Source of the DNA: Scleroderma bovista
Lineage: Eukaryota; Basidiomycota; Agaricomycetes; Boletales; Sclerodermataceae
Reading direction: 5' to 3'
DNA: 64,000 bases
Assembly (NCBI GenBank): GCA_037178675.1
Contig: JAYMGJ010000475.1
Location: forward strand, 26,060-90,059
How positions within the stretch are numbered: position 1 is the first letter of the stretch; each line of letters begins with the position of its first letter. The notes under the pieces are model-generated. The model was not told where the DNA came from. It did no database searches and worked only from the letters and a program-made list of their open reading frames with translations. The position numbers and the translations under genes are program-made. Below are positions 23,113-34,095 of this stretch, piece by piece.

Positions 23113-25931
23113 ATGAACCACCAACAGCGGCCGTCGTTGGTGCTGGCACCATCTGTGAACACTACCACGTACGTATGTCTTACCGCTAGTTTGACCTGTG
23201 TTGACACGCAACCGTGTTAAATAGCGTGGTCACGACAACCACAACCACAACCACCTACGCACCAATCCCTTTGCCGCCTTTGCCGCCCCCAGCAGAGCCC
23301 AAGAATCCAAAGGACTACCCTTTACTGCACACAAACTTACCTCCCTCTCTTAGGAAATTTTCCCTCGTCTTCCCGGGGGGTGCACAAGCCACCTTTCATG
23401 ATGGTGAGGATGGTGACGAGGAAATGCAGGAAGAGGAGCCTGTCCTGAGCGGCGTCGGATGGAGGATGGTAAAACCTGAGAGCTCGGCTGATACTGGAAA
23501 GGTCGTGGGTCTGGCAGAGGCTGTCGAACGCTTTGGTAGGAAGCGTTCCCTTGGAGCAGACAACATGATGGAGGGTGTAGAACCAACGTCCGAGAGAGAA
23601 ATCCACACTCCTCCACGCAAGAAGGCGAGGGCAACTCACGTACCCCCGATTTCTACCATAAATGCTGCAGCTCCCCCTTCACCTCTCCCGTCCCCCCATG
23701 GTTCTCCCCCACCTCAGTCCATTTGGCCTTCCGCCCCCCCAAGTGGTGCTTCGTCTCCTCAACCACAGCTGCCATTTCAGCCAGATCCCTCCCTTACCAC
23801 CCTTGTCACACTCCCATCCCTCTTGTCCCACTTCACCAACTTACCCCAGCCATTGCAAGCGCATTTTCTCCTAACACTTCTACGGCACTCTCCGTTGCCT
23901 GTCCTTCGTACACTCCATTCTGTATTAACACCGACTTTGGCGCGCGACTTTTTAACACTCCTTCCACCAGAACTTGTATCTCATGTCCTCAGTTACCTTC
24001 CTTATTCCACCCTTGCCCGTGCCTCGAGAGTGTCTAGAGCATGGCGTGCCATCATAGACTCAGACCCCGTGCTTTGGAGGGACCTTATGAAGAGCACGAA
24101 AATTTGGTTTGGAGCCGAGAGTGAGCAAACCTTTGCACGTGCCATCTACTCCCGCCGCCAGCTCGAGGCCCCAACGGTGCCCAACTCGCTCCCTCTCCCC
24201 CATCCATACAAACTACTCTTCAAGTCGCGACACCTCACTCGAAACCGTTGGGTGACAAACGAAAATCCAAAGCATTTCTCGTTTCCCGCCCACGGCACAT
24301 CTGTTGTCACATGTCTATTACTCTCCCATGGACGTATCATATCTGCATCAGACGACCACTCCATCCATGTCTATTCCCCTGCGACGGGCGAGCTGTTGCA
24401 GTCGTTGGATGGTCACGAAGGTGGCGTGTGGGCATTAGCTGCTAGCAGAGACACCCTCGTCAGTGGCTCCACCGATCGCACCGTGCGTATCTGGGATCTC
24501 AACACTGGTCGATGTACCCACGTATTTGCCGGCCATACCAGCACCGTTCGTTGTCTAGCCATCGTCAGACCAGAAGTAGTGGACATCGAAGGGGGAGGTG
24601 GCGTCTTGTCGAGGGAAAAGTGGCCCAAACGATCCTTGATTGTCACTGGCAGTCGCGACCACTCTCTTCGAGTTTGGACTTTACCTCACAAGAGCGATCC
24701 TGAGTACCGGTGGTCAGGTGTGGACGACGCAGATGTGGAGCTGTCAGAGGTATGTTATTTTATTGATTAGCTTCAATCTCTTATACATTGCGTTGTAGGA
24801 GGACGTCGAGGAGAACCCGTATCATAGATTGCATCTGGAGGGCCATGACCATGCAGTCCGTGCATTAGCCGCGAAAGGACGGACGCTGGTCTCGGGTAGC
24901 TATGATTGTACAGTGCGAGTGTGGGACATTGTCACAGGGGAATGTAAGTGGGTACTCGTCGGACACACACAGAAAGGTAAGACGGTTTGTGTGGTCAAAT
25001 GGCACCGACTGCCAGGGCTGACCTTGGATCAGTTTACAGTGTTGTATTGGATCTTCATCGTAGTATCGCATGTTCGGGATCTATGGACGGCACGGTGCGC
25101 GTCTGGAACCTTCGTAACGGCCAATGCCAGCATACATTGACTGGACACACGTCTCTTGTGGGACTACTTGGCTTGTCACCCTCATACCTCGTCTCTGCTG
25201 CGGCCGACTCCACTCTACGCATCTGGGACCCTGACAGTGGCGAGCTCTGCCATACTCTTGCGGCTCATGCAGGAGCCATCACGTGTTTCCAGCACGACGA
25301 GTTCAAGGTACTGAGCGGATCGGACGGTACGTTGAAGATGTGGAATATCCGGGAAGGAACCGTTGCGAGGGACTTACTTACCGAAGTCAACGGAGTCTGG
25401 CAAGTGGTCTTTGAAGGCCGCTGTTGCGTCGCTGCGAGCAATCGCAACAATGCTACGATGCTAGATGTTTGGGACTTTGGGATGGAAGAAGATGGGGATT
25501 GGATCGGAGAGCCGCCAGGTGGGATTTACGATGACGATACGGAGGAGGATGAAGCCGAAGAACAAGCGGACATAGACGCTATGGATCAGGACCTCGAGGT
25601 TGACCCATTAGAGGGCTCCACAGAGCCTGAGGGTGCTTCGAATTCGCGAAACTCGGGTGTTGTCGATGACAATGACCCTCCTCGCGCACCTTCCGATACG
25701 GAAGACGAGCTAATGGATCGCATAGATGATGCCGAGGGCTCCAAGAGTGGAAGTAGCTCCTCCACCAGAACCGGCATCATACATCAGCGAAATAGGATAA
25801 TGCTAGCTGGCAGTTCACTGAGGCGAAGTAATCCCCTTCCTTTGGATGGTATACCCCCTCGCCTCCCTCCGCAGGAGACCCCTACTCGACCTAGAATAAG
25901 GCCAGCGACGAGAAATGGTGGGAGACGCTAA
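23113..25931 (+). CDS. F-box/WD40 protein, Cdc4/Pop1/FBXW7-like SCF substrate receptor
   Basis: Exons 23113-23168, 23225-24749, 24799-24976 and 25033-25931 join in frame for 885 residues. The first exon (MNHQQRPSLVLAPSV) provides the only good ATG. A threonine run (TVVTTTTTTTY) and a Pro-rich, bipartite-NLS-like region (PPRKKARA) precede the F-box LPPELVSHVLSYLPYSTLARASRVSRAW (about residues 260-300). Seven to eight WD40 repeats follow, including SGSTDRTVRIWDLNTG, TGSRDHSLRVW, SGSYDCTVRVWD and SGSMDGTVRVWN; the repeated Arg in these blades is the phosphodegron-binding position in Cdc4/FBXW7. The tail is acidic with a DDDTEEDEAEE tract. It should bring phosphorylated substrates to an SCF ubiquitin ligase. 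Which family member it is (Cdc4 versus another) is inference. Confidence 0.88.
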
Positions 25932-26955
25932 GCGAAGTTGTTGTATTTTACATCTTGTATGGATTAGGCTGGTTGCGCAGCTGATCACCCATAATATGGA
26001 CATTGCACCAACCTGGTTGTTAGACAAATATTGCTCTGGATCGTTCGATATTGGACTCGTCTAGAGACAGACCGCATGCGTTTGATATGCGCTACGTCTT
26101 GGGCTGTTTCAGTATTTTGGTTACCGGTACAGACCTGAGTCGAGAGGGAACGACTGTCCCTCTATTTGGTGGTTACCCTGGTCTTGTTCGAAATCCAATG
26201 ATCCCAGGGAGGACACGAAAAGCTGAACGAGGGTGCTTGTTCAACGTTCTCGCCCCTTACATCCTGTTACGCAGTCAGAAGATCGCATCCCGCAATATAT
26301 ATAAAGACAAAGAATGCAAAGCGAGTCTAGCCGGAACATGATGCTCGACGGCTCGAAGAATGGTTATAGATCTCTCAGGTTCTTGAGTAAGGGCTTTCTG
26401 GATCCAGTGATTGCGCCTAATGTCAGCATTATAGAGCTTCATTGATCATCCAAAATATCTTGCGAAGGGGATGTTATTACATCGAATGGTCGACCTTTGT
26501 GCGTGCTAAACGCTCACTCTGTTCGACACCCGCTAACCTTTGCGGTAGATAGGCCCTTTACTACAGGTCGCAAGGAAAGGACAAGATCATCGACCACGGG
26601 TGTCATATTTGATCCGTGCTGCAAAATAGATGCGAAAGATATGGCCATGCTCACAAATGTATGAAACGCCAACCAAATTTCCAATCCGGGAAATACTCTC
26701 CAGCCCTGACAGAGACATGAGTGTAACTGGAGACTGAGGATAGTGGCTGAACGGGAAGTGCTATGCAAGAAGATGGTACGACCTCAGGATATGAATGCGA
26801 TTCTCACTGCACACTACATATACCTTACTTAGATGAGCCTCAAGGCACATTGTACCTTTCCTTTCATCCTGTTCCTCGTCTTTCAACTCACTCTCGGTTC
26901 TTTGTGTACATAAGATCTCTTGTACAGACCTGAACATCAAAATTGAATTCCCCCT
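25932..26955. other. Gene-poor region, no confident gene
   Basis: On the minus strand two overlapping frames between about 26380 and 26770 have protein-like composition (for example FHTFVSMAISFASIL in one, ISRIGNLVGVSYI in the other), and a good 3' splice site, CTGACATTAG, lies near 26417. I could not settle on a single spliced model, so I report no gene. Confidence 0.3.
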
Positions 26956-27676
26956 TCAGATTTGTTCACGAATTTCCTCGTCCGAACGCGCTCGACTCGA
27001 CTCAAGATTTATTTTCACCGCTTCGCTTACTTCATTGACTTCTGACTTGGTACGTTTCTCCTGAATAGAACTCGCTGACCGTTGTTCTACGACAGATACG
27101 TCAACGTTACATACTAAAGACGACTGCTACACGACTTGACGACCTCGGACGTATCGGCGGTCTCCTCATTGTTGGTACTGGCGCCACGCTTGCCTCGGCC
27201 GTCACGATTTTGTAGGAGCCGATTTCGACAGTGACGGAGTCTCCATATACTGGTGAATGGTTGTACAGCATGACGCGGTGGACACATCCGCTGGCAACTG
27301 CTCCTTATGTATTTAGACAATACTTTCGGTCGGGCGGGATTGATATATGTTGAATCGGGTATACAAAAGGCACCATCGCTGGTGTATGTTTTAGATAGAA
27401 TTTGTGCGCTTTTTTCGTCATGGAAGGTCCGCACGAAAATGTCTCAGCAGCTCCAACAGGGGATTACTTACTCAATGCAAGCAATCTTGTCCACCTTTCA
27501 AGAACGGAGGTCTCAGAAGTCGGACAGTGGAGTTTTCGTACGCATGCTCCGTAAACAAGGTGCCTGCCGCCACTGGGCGCTATTGTTCTGGTTAGAGTTG
27601 AGCTAATCCAGTCTGAGGCTACCATATACATAACCCGTATGTTGAGTCCTGTCTTGAAGCTTGACGTGCCAGGCAT
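26956..27676 (-). CDS. Unrecognised protein, C-terminal part of a spliced gene
   Basis: Reading the minus strand, exons can be joined with good splice sites: a first segment ending near 27462 (ERWTRLLAL), then NIFVRTFHDEKSAQILSK, then a 67-nt intron starting GTATAC, then CVHRVMLYNHSPVYGD and VEIGSYKIVTAEASVAP, then a 44-nt intron GTATGT...GGTCAG, then EKRTKSEVNEVSEAVKIN and a TGA at 26956-26958. The joined C-terminal block is about 150 residues of non-repetitive sequence that is hard to explain by chance. I do not recognise the family. The 5' end is unresolved; an ATG at 27676 is possible. The MITE begins 244 bp upstream and may have disturbed it. Confidence 0.4.
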
Positions 27677-27920
27677 CTAGGCTTCAAGGGGCAGCGGACT
27701 CATCGGACATTTCGGTGGGAAAGGACATGGAAAATAAACTAGTAAGAGAGCACCAGCAAATGGGCCTAAACCTAGCCAGGCCAAAATACGCTCGGCCCAA
27801 TAGATCCGCGGTGAAGGAATGCACGCCAATACCTGACCAGCCACACATCCTTCTGGCATGGATCACCCTAGGTAGACGCTAGGTCACAAGAAGGCATTCG
27901 AATACCGGCCGAAGTATATA

Positions 27921-27945
27921 CAGTACACTATCTCATAACGGGTAG
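27921..27945 (+). repeat. Left terminal inverted repeat of the MITE
   Basis: A 25-bp terminal repeat beginning CAGTACACTATCTC. It is perfectly complementary to 28663-28687 and preceded by TA. Confidence 0.9.
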
Positions 27946-28662
27946 CATGACAATGGATATGACCTCATAATGGGTGGTTGGACCCAGGAACCACCTCCGT
28001 CCCCACCAAATTATCCATAAAATCTCATATATGATAATGGGTGCTGATTTTGGGGGGTTATCCATTATTATATCAAGAAAAATTGGGTGTAAACAAGGCC
28101 TAGTGGAAAATTTCATGCATGCCAGTTGCTTTAGTAAAAGAAAAACTCTTTTGGACTTCAACTAAATGACACCTGAGCCTGATCAGAAAGTATGCAAGCC
28201 CTGAGCTACCCATAAACCTTACAGCTGTGCTCCCAAACTCCCATCAAATGGCCAGCAATTCATGTGGATGAGAGCAGTGAACTTGTGGAGCAGAGTTAAG
28301 TCATCCTGCTATGACAGGGCATGTGAAACCACCTTGAGAAATCACACTTACACTACTCAGGCACTAGTACTACTAACCTGGATGCCAATGGTTTGTAGTG
28401 CCAGCTTTGCAAACTTTGTGGTCACTTGCAAAGGCAAACCTGGCATCTCAGTAGTCTATCTGTATCTGACCCTTGTTACTAGTCCATTTTATCTTTACTT
28501 GCCACTATGCACTTTGTACAGACATCATGTAGTTCTAATTGCACATTTTGCACACTGCCATCATTCAAACATCATCACAATGTCACACAGTGTCACATCA
28601 TGTGACAATATGTTCATGGATATAACATCATCATAACAGATAGTGTGGACTGGGAACCAGCA

Positions 28663-28687
28663 CTACCCGTTATGAGATAGTGTACTG
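28663..28687 (-). repeat. Right terminal inverted repeat of the MITE
   Basis: A 25-bp terminal repeat, read on the minus strand beginning CAGTACACTATCTC. It is followed on the plus strand by TA, matching the left flank. Confidence 0.9.
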
Positions 28688-28777
28688 TAAACTAAAATTA
28701 CCAAATGTCCAGTGCCATAAAATCGTGATCGTAAGATTAAAGAGTCCGACTGGATATAGATAGGGTCGACAAGCCTA

Positions 28778-30304
28778 TCAGACATGCCCCACAGCGGTCG
28801 GGCTATCACCCCGCTGCCAAATCTCTTCAAGAGGTTCGGGTTCAGGCTTTCGCACAGCACCATCGATAAGCTCAACTTCTTCACCCTCTTGGCTTTCGCG
28901 AACTGGGTAGCGTGATTCGCCATGAGAAGCCACTGTAGGTAAGACCTGCTCATCCCGAGGAACTCGGGGCGAATACGGGCGGTGTGACATCGGCGACGCG
29001 AGGGACGGATAGTACTGTCGATAGGCAAAGTAGGCAACAACAGTGCCTAAGAGCGATCCAGCCACAACATCTTGCCAGTGATCTATTAGGGGTAAACTTG
29101 AGCGAGTATCATTAACAAAATGAAACAGTCCATACGCCTATAGTCCATCGTGCGAGAGATAGCAACCAGTGTTGCTCCGGCAAGTGGCGCCACGGATATC
29201 CAGGCTTTGTGCTGATGATCGCAGATTCGTCAGGTACGGAGCGAAAACATCCCAACAAGCTTACCGTATGACCTCTCTTATCAAAGAGATGCATTTTCCC
29301 TGCCAGATAACAAGAAAGGAATGCAAGACCAGCAAAGGACACTGCCATTGTAGCGCATGAATATGCAGGAACGACGTTAAAATGGATAAATACGCACAAC
29401 TGGAGTGACCGCTGGGAAAGCTGCGCCACCCATCGATCATGATGGCATTGTCTGTTTGGGTGCAGATGGCATCGCTCGACAAGCCGTAGGTTGGGTCCTG
29501 AGAGCCAGGAATGGGCATGCAACGAGAGAGTAAATCTGACTCATCGATGAATTAAGAAATAACAAGGTGACCAAATGTGAAACTAACCGGGTCGAGGTCG
29601 ACCAGTGGTTATCTTGGACAACTGCGTGGTTGCGCCGGTAATGGACAGGCCCAAAACCACTATGATACATTGTCAGCTCACGGGTCGACAAACGTTTGTC
29701 AGGACCTACAGCCGAGTGCGCTGTTGTGGAAATCCCAGAAAGATCGGATGGTCATTAAGTTGGTGCAAAGTTGGATGACTATAGGAGCTACAAAGGCGAT
29801 GAGATAGAGTGCCCAAGCCTAGCAAACGGGTGTGAGAGATTTATTTGACATGATGAGGCTGGACAAGGCATACAGGGACACGTTCGTGAACAGCATAACT
29901 GCGATGTCACGATTAGCCGGTACCCTGCATTCTAGACAATGAACGCACGGAAAATGTATTCTAGGTGAGAAATTGTCATGTGGTTGGCAGCTGCGAAAGG
30001 CTGGCATGACTTACGACTCGTCGTTGACGGAAAACTCTCGTCTGTAACCGTGAACACTGTCTAAGGCGAAAAACACCGCTCTGCAGTAAGCGTAAGATAC
30101 TCTTGACAATAGGTTGGCAAGTGAGGGGCGTACGCCAATACTATGGTGAGAATCCTGCAGAGTAGATGAGCAGACCGTTGGACCACGCGGATAAGGGACG
30201 CACCAATCGGGGCCGTAGGACTTGACTAGCTGGAGACGCCTCTTGTTATCTGTCTTCTTGGTGGTAACGCTGGTGTTGGCATTTGCGAAGAAGCTCGCCA
30301 TCAT
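28778..30304 (-). CDS. DPP1: PAP2-family lipid phosphatase (Dpp1/Lpp1-like)
   Basis: The PAP2 superfamily removes phosphate from diacylglycerol pyrophosphate, phosphatidate or isoprenoid diphosphates in membranes. All three catalytic signatures are present: KITTGRPRP (Kx6RP), FPSGHSS (PSGH) and SRTMDYRHHWQD (SRx5H). Several hydrophobic spans surround them, for example SFAGLAFLSCYLAG and VVAGSLLGTVVAYFAY. The cytosolic tail is acidic and Pro-rich and ends DSPTAVGHV. Five or more short introns; one cuts the RPRPD motif. Start: two adjacent ATG codons at 30304 and 30301. The MITE ends 89 bp past its stop, probably in the 3' UTR. Exact substrate is inference. Confidence 0.9.
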
Positions 30305-30416
30305 TGTACACCAGTAAGGAAAGTGAATGGGAGTGGAATGGAATGGCCAAGTTGAGACATTTTGCCTCTGTTATATGTCATCACAGCCACAATCGTCCGC
30401 TGCGACGCACGCGACC

Positions 30417-31564
30417 ATGTCGCTCTACAGCCTCTCCCAGACATTCGAATGGAGCCCTGGTAGGCCGTTTTACTCCGACAAATCGCAGCCGTTCAACGCA
30501 TCGCATACACAGGTTACGACTCGGTGCTCGAACGAATAGCCACCACTGACATCATCGAACCAGAGTCAGATCCTTCCCCCCTGCACATGCCACCCGACTG
30601 ACGCCGTCCAATTCCTAGCACACAATGGGACCAGCTCCGGGACATGATCAAGTATAAGCTAGAGCAGGTGCCTTTGGCAATTCTTCATCTCAAAAGCCAG
30701 TGCTGACACGCATACATTCAGAACATTGCCATCTTTCTTTCAGATGCCGAACAAGGGCTACAAGCCACCGAGACTGGGTCACTAAACTTACCTACTGGCA
30801 CGCCCGATAATGCTGGCAACTTGAGATTACCCCCCTTTCCTCCCCGCAGACGAAATGACTTGAATCCTGTCGAGACACCGAAAGTGCATATGAACCGCGA
30901 AGAGGCCAACGAAATGAAAAATACCATCTTCAAGCAGCTTTATGAATTCGATGAGTGAGTAACTTGCTGATCGTGATGTTGTTCACCGAGGATCAATTTA
31001 TCTAGAGACCCTCCATTTACGATTCAACGCGTCTGTGAGCTTTGCGTCTATCCTAAACGGCATTACAAGGCCATTGGCAAGTATCTCCGGGCGGTCGAGA
31101 AATCCCTTCTCGTAACATCTGCATGGAATTCATTCCCACCAGAGACAGCTCAAAATGGCGTCCCGCTAGGAGGGATATCCACAAGTCCAACTATGCCACC
31201 TGTACCCACGACTCCCATGTTCTCACCTATTCCATTTCTACATGGCGATGCAAGACGGTCAAAATCGCACAGTCCTCCCCCCTCTCCCCTTATGCTCGGC
31301 ATTATGGAACCGTCCGGGAATGTCGAGCCTTTCGATGAAGTGATGCACCAAAGAGCGATCGGACTGGTTGATGAGCTCGATGATCCTGGACCTGGACACA
31401 TGAGCGAACATCCGACAGCTATTACAGCGGTAACCACCACTCGTCGTCGCCCTTTCTTAGAAAGCCTCGAGAGCAGATTTGTCAGAGGGGGAGAAGAGGA
31501 CAGGCAAGGCGGGACTGTGATGGTAGTCGATGACGCTGATGACAAGGAAAATAAAGAGTCTTAA
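30417..31564 (+). CDS. PPP4R2: PP4 regulatory subunit 2 (PPP4R2/Psy4)
   Basis: PPP4R2 is the core regulatory subunit of protein phosphatase 4, acting in DNA-damage recovery and spindle function. The start region MSLYSLSQTFEWSP joins over a 53-nt intron (30460-30512) to GYDSVLERIATTDIIEP. The conserved core is WDQLRDMIKYKLEQ and FTIQRVCELCVYPKRHYK, then KYLRAVEKSLLVTSAW. The C-terminal half is low-complexity Pro/Ser/Asp and ends with an acidic DDADDKENKES. ATG codons at 30327 and 30375 are also in frame; 30417 is preferred because 30327 lies only 23 bp from the divergent neighbour's start. Confidence 0.85.
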
Positions 31565-31626
31565 AAGTAGACATGTCAGAGTTGCCAGTGTCATCTGAGG
31601 ATGCCTACATACTGAATGGCATACAT

Positions 31627-32179
31627 TTAACAAAAGTCACGCTTGATCTTCTCCAACATCGCGTTCATTCGCAGTTTCATGTCGGGCTGGCCTGTCGGGC
31701 GATGGGATGCGTTGTTAACTTGATTGTCTTTGGAGCGTTCGCGGGAGGATGGTACGTTGGGGCCACGCTGCTTGCGCAACGGTCCCGACTTGTGGGTGTG
31801 CAGGGTGCTTCGCGGGTATGCCTGCCTCGTCAGATCATGTAGGGATGCTTTGCTTGTGGGTGGGGAGTTCGCCAGCTGTGGCTCTGTATGAACAGGTGCA
31901 GAGTCCCTGACCTCAGAGCTCGCATGAACATCCGAAGTGTCTTCAGAGGGAACCTCGCGATGAGAACTGGGTTTGTCCTCGGATAGTCCTTGTCTTTTTT
32001 TTTGTGCCTTCCACTGGGTCTTCAGCTTTTTGTTATCGACCCATGATCTTTTGAGTTTCTTGGCTATGGTGTTCGCTCAGTCCTACGACCCAATGACAAG
32101 GAATACCAGGTTTACCTCGATTCTTGGGCAGGTAATGGAAAGTGGGAGGTTTTTTGTGCTTTCCCTCTGCGACAGTCAT
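31627..32179 (-). CDS. FYV7: Fyv7/TAP26-like rRNA-processing protein
   Basis: Two exons, 32179-32116 and 32063-31627, flank a 52-nt intron and encode 166 residues. The N-terminus MTVAEGKHKKPPTFHYLPKN runs across the intron into RAKKLKRSWVDNKKLKTQW; the basic KKLK-type helix and the terminal GQPDMKLRMNAMLEKIKRD are the two conserved blocks of the Fyv7 family, which acts in small-subunit pre-rRNA processing. The middle is Ser/Pro/Lys rich and disordered. Small and highly basic, as expected for a nucleolar factor. It is convergent with PPP4R2 (62 bp) and divergent from eIF1 (89 bp between ATGs). Confidence 0.75.
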
Positions 32180-32268
32180 AATATGTAGAAGCTGAGTAAC
32201 GATGACTCGGAGCCGAGTGCACTCTTTCCTCTACCAACAGCAACACATCACTCAATCTCTTAGTCCGC

Positions 32269-32774
32269 ATGAGTGTCGTGCAGAACCTCGAGAATTTTGG
32301 TGAGCATCGGCATTGCTCACCCAGGCACCTTGAATTACTAACTTGTACTCTCCATACCATAGACCCCTTTGCTGATGAAGGCGATCCCCTCGCAGGGACT
32401 GCTGACGTTGGCTCCCAAGCAAATCACCTCCACATCCGTATCCAACAGAGGAACGGTAGAAAGACTCTGACGACGCTGCAAGGCTTGCCAAAGGGTCGGT
32501 ACAACATCCATCTGTTTCTGCCATGGCTTTACATTCCCTTCCAGAATATGATCCAAAAAAGCTATTGAAGGCCTTCAAGAAGGTATGTCATACTGAGTCA
32601 TGCAATCTTCATATTTAATCAACTACGCAGGAATTTGCCTGCAATGGTAATGTTGTCGACGACCTCGAAATGGGCGAGGTCATTCAGCTACAGGGCGACC
32701 AGCGGAATAAAATATTTAACTTCCTCGTGGAGGCGGGCATGGAGAAGAGCTCCATAAAGGTGCACGGATTCTAG
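32269..32774 (+). CDS. SUI1: Translation initiation factor eIF1 (Sui1)
   Basis: eIF1 scans for the start codon on the 40S subunit. Four exons (32269-32299, 32363-32494, 32545-32582, 32631-32774) join to 114 residues, the usual eIF1 length. Signature sequence: MSVVQNLENFDPFAD, HIRIQQRNGRKTLTTLQGL, KKLLKAFKKEFACNG, and GEVIQLQGDQRN then IKVHGF at the end. The second intron uses a GTCGGT donor. It starts 89 bp from FYV7. Confidence 0.96.
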
Positions 32775-33075
32775 TTATATGTAGTTGCCCGAGTGCATGG
32801 ATTTGGATGTGCTTCACCATGAGATCATCCGTCATTTCACTAGTATTTTATGTGTTCCTTCTCGTGTGTGTACAATGTACCATCATGCTGTCGGTTGCAA
32901 ATAAATCATTGTCTCAGATGCTGTACACTTAACAAAATCCTGTCACGAAAATGTAACTTGCCTCCGCCATCCTTGATCTACATCGCATGTGCCGAAGTGA
33001 AAGCCACGAGCGGATCAAAGGGTATGACTTAACTTTTCTGGGATGACGTGGCAACCCTGTGAATGCTCCTGCCGT

Positions 33076-34056
33076 TTATTTGATTTTGTCAAGTGGCCTG
33101 GGGAGAAGCTCTAAGAAAGCGGACGAGTGAAGGCAGGCATTGAAAATACCTATTGAATCCTCCGCGACTAAAATGACATGATTAGCTCTTGTCTGCAAAC
33201 TTAGACGAAGAATGAACTGTACCGATTCATGTACTGGCGCCAAGTCCTGATCTTCTTAATATTGGCAGTACCTTCTTGATTGCCTTCGACGTGTTTTCCC
33301 TGGAAACCTAGATCAGTGAATGTTAAGTAGACAGTCGATGGCATACCTTGGTCGATCCAAACGACGAGAGACCCATAGCAGCCATCATAGCCTCGTCATC
33401 GGCATTGGTGGCGTCCATTTCTTCGCCTTCCTCGGAAGTAGCATTCAAGTGAAGGTCTTGTTTCGACGTTGACGCCTCTAAGGAACGATAATTCCGTGAA
33501 TGAGTCTCAGTGATATAGAAGTTGAGAGCGCTCCCACGTAGTAACTGCGTCTGCTCTGACGCCTGCTCAGTATCATGCTCGTCTGGTTGGCGAGCACGAT
33601 GTCCAGGTCCCTTCGTGCGGATGTCCATGTCTTTTGTGGAAGCTCTGTCTAACACTTCATGACCACGCCTATCATCTCTTCTACTGGACCGTCTGTCGTC
33701 CCTTGGATCTGATTTGCGATCGTTCCGGTCGTGGTCACGTTTGTCGTCCCGTTTCGAGGACTTGTAGTCTCTATCCTTGCCCCTCTCTCTGTCATGTTCT
33801 CTGTCTTTTTAGTACGTCATGTCAGAACCACAAAATATATCAGAAAATTGTTCAGCATACCCCTTCTTGGACTGCGAGATCGCCGTGGACTTGGAGACCT
33901 GCTCTCTCGTCTGCGTGTACTTTCACGATAGTTACTTGGCCTACCGCCCCTAGAATGACGATCCCTGTCTCTATCTCTTTCGCGATATCTGTCTCTGTCC
34001 CTGTCTTCCCGTTCCCAGCTGCGTTCGCGTCGCCTATAGTCGGTCCTCGAGGACAT
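33076..34056 (-). CDS. SNRNP27: U4/U6.U5 tri-snRNP 27-kDa protein (SNRNP27)
   Basis: SNRNP27 is a spliceosomal B-complex protein. The N-terminus is the expected RS/RD-rich domain (MSSRTDYRRRERSWERED, then alternating Arg/Asp/Glu). The C-terminus is the diagnostic block: MMAAMGLSSFGSTK, then HVEGNQEG, RTWRQYMNR, and the last exon pair giving RGGFNRPLDKIK and a stop at 33078-33076. The final intron splits the Asn-Arg codons (exon ends AATAG before GTATTT, resumes at GCCACTTG). Its ATG is only 39 bp from the ATG of the divergent neighbour. Confidence 0.9.
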
Positions 34057-34095
34057 GATGAATCAAGACAAAGAGTCGAGATCACATGACCACTG

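Larger units (their letters stand above)
27921..28687. mobile_element. 767-bp MITE with 25-bp TIRs and TA target duplication
   Basis: The left end begins CAGTACACTATCTCATAACG at 27921 and the right end is its exact inverted complement ending at 28687. The perfect match covers 25 bp (27921-27945 and 28663-28687). Both ends are flanked by TA (27919-27920 and 28688-28689), the target-site duplication of Tc1/mariner/pogo-type elements. Near the left end the motif CTCATAA(C/T)GGGT(A/G)G recurs at about 27964, which could be a subterminal transposase site. The interior has no transposase: the longest frame, 28262-28636, shows no DDE/D catalytic motif. So this is a non-autonomous element, mobilised if at all by a transposase elsewhere. 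Confidence 0.88.

Noticed and set aside
28262..28636. 124-codon frame inside the MITE
   Set aside because: It has no DDE/D motif, helix-turn-helix or similarity to a transposase, and its Cys/His/Leu-rich composition fits chance reading of AT-rich DNA.
30460..30488. A 29-nt ultra-short intron in PPP4R2
   Set aside because: It keeps frame, but the 53-nt intron 30460-30512 also does and yields the family sequence SPGYDSVLERIATTD, so the short version is unnecessary.
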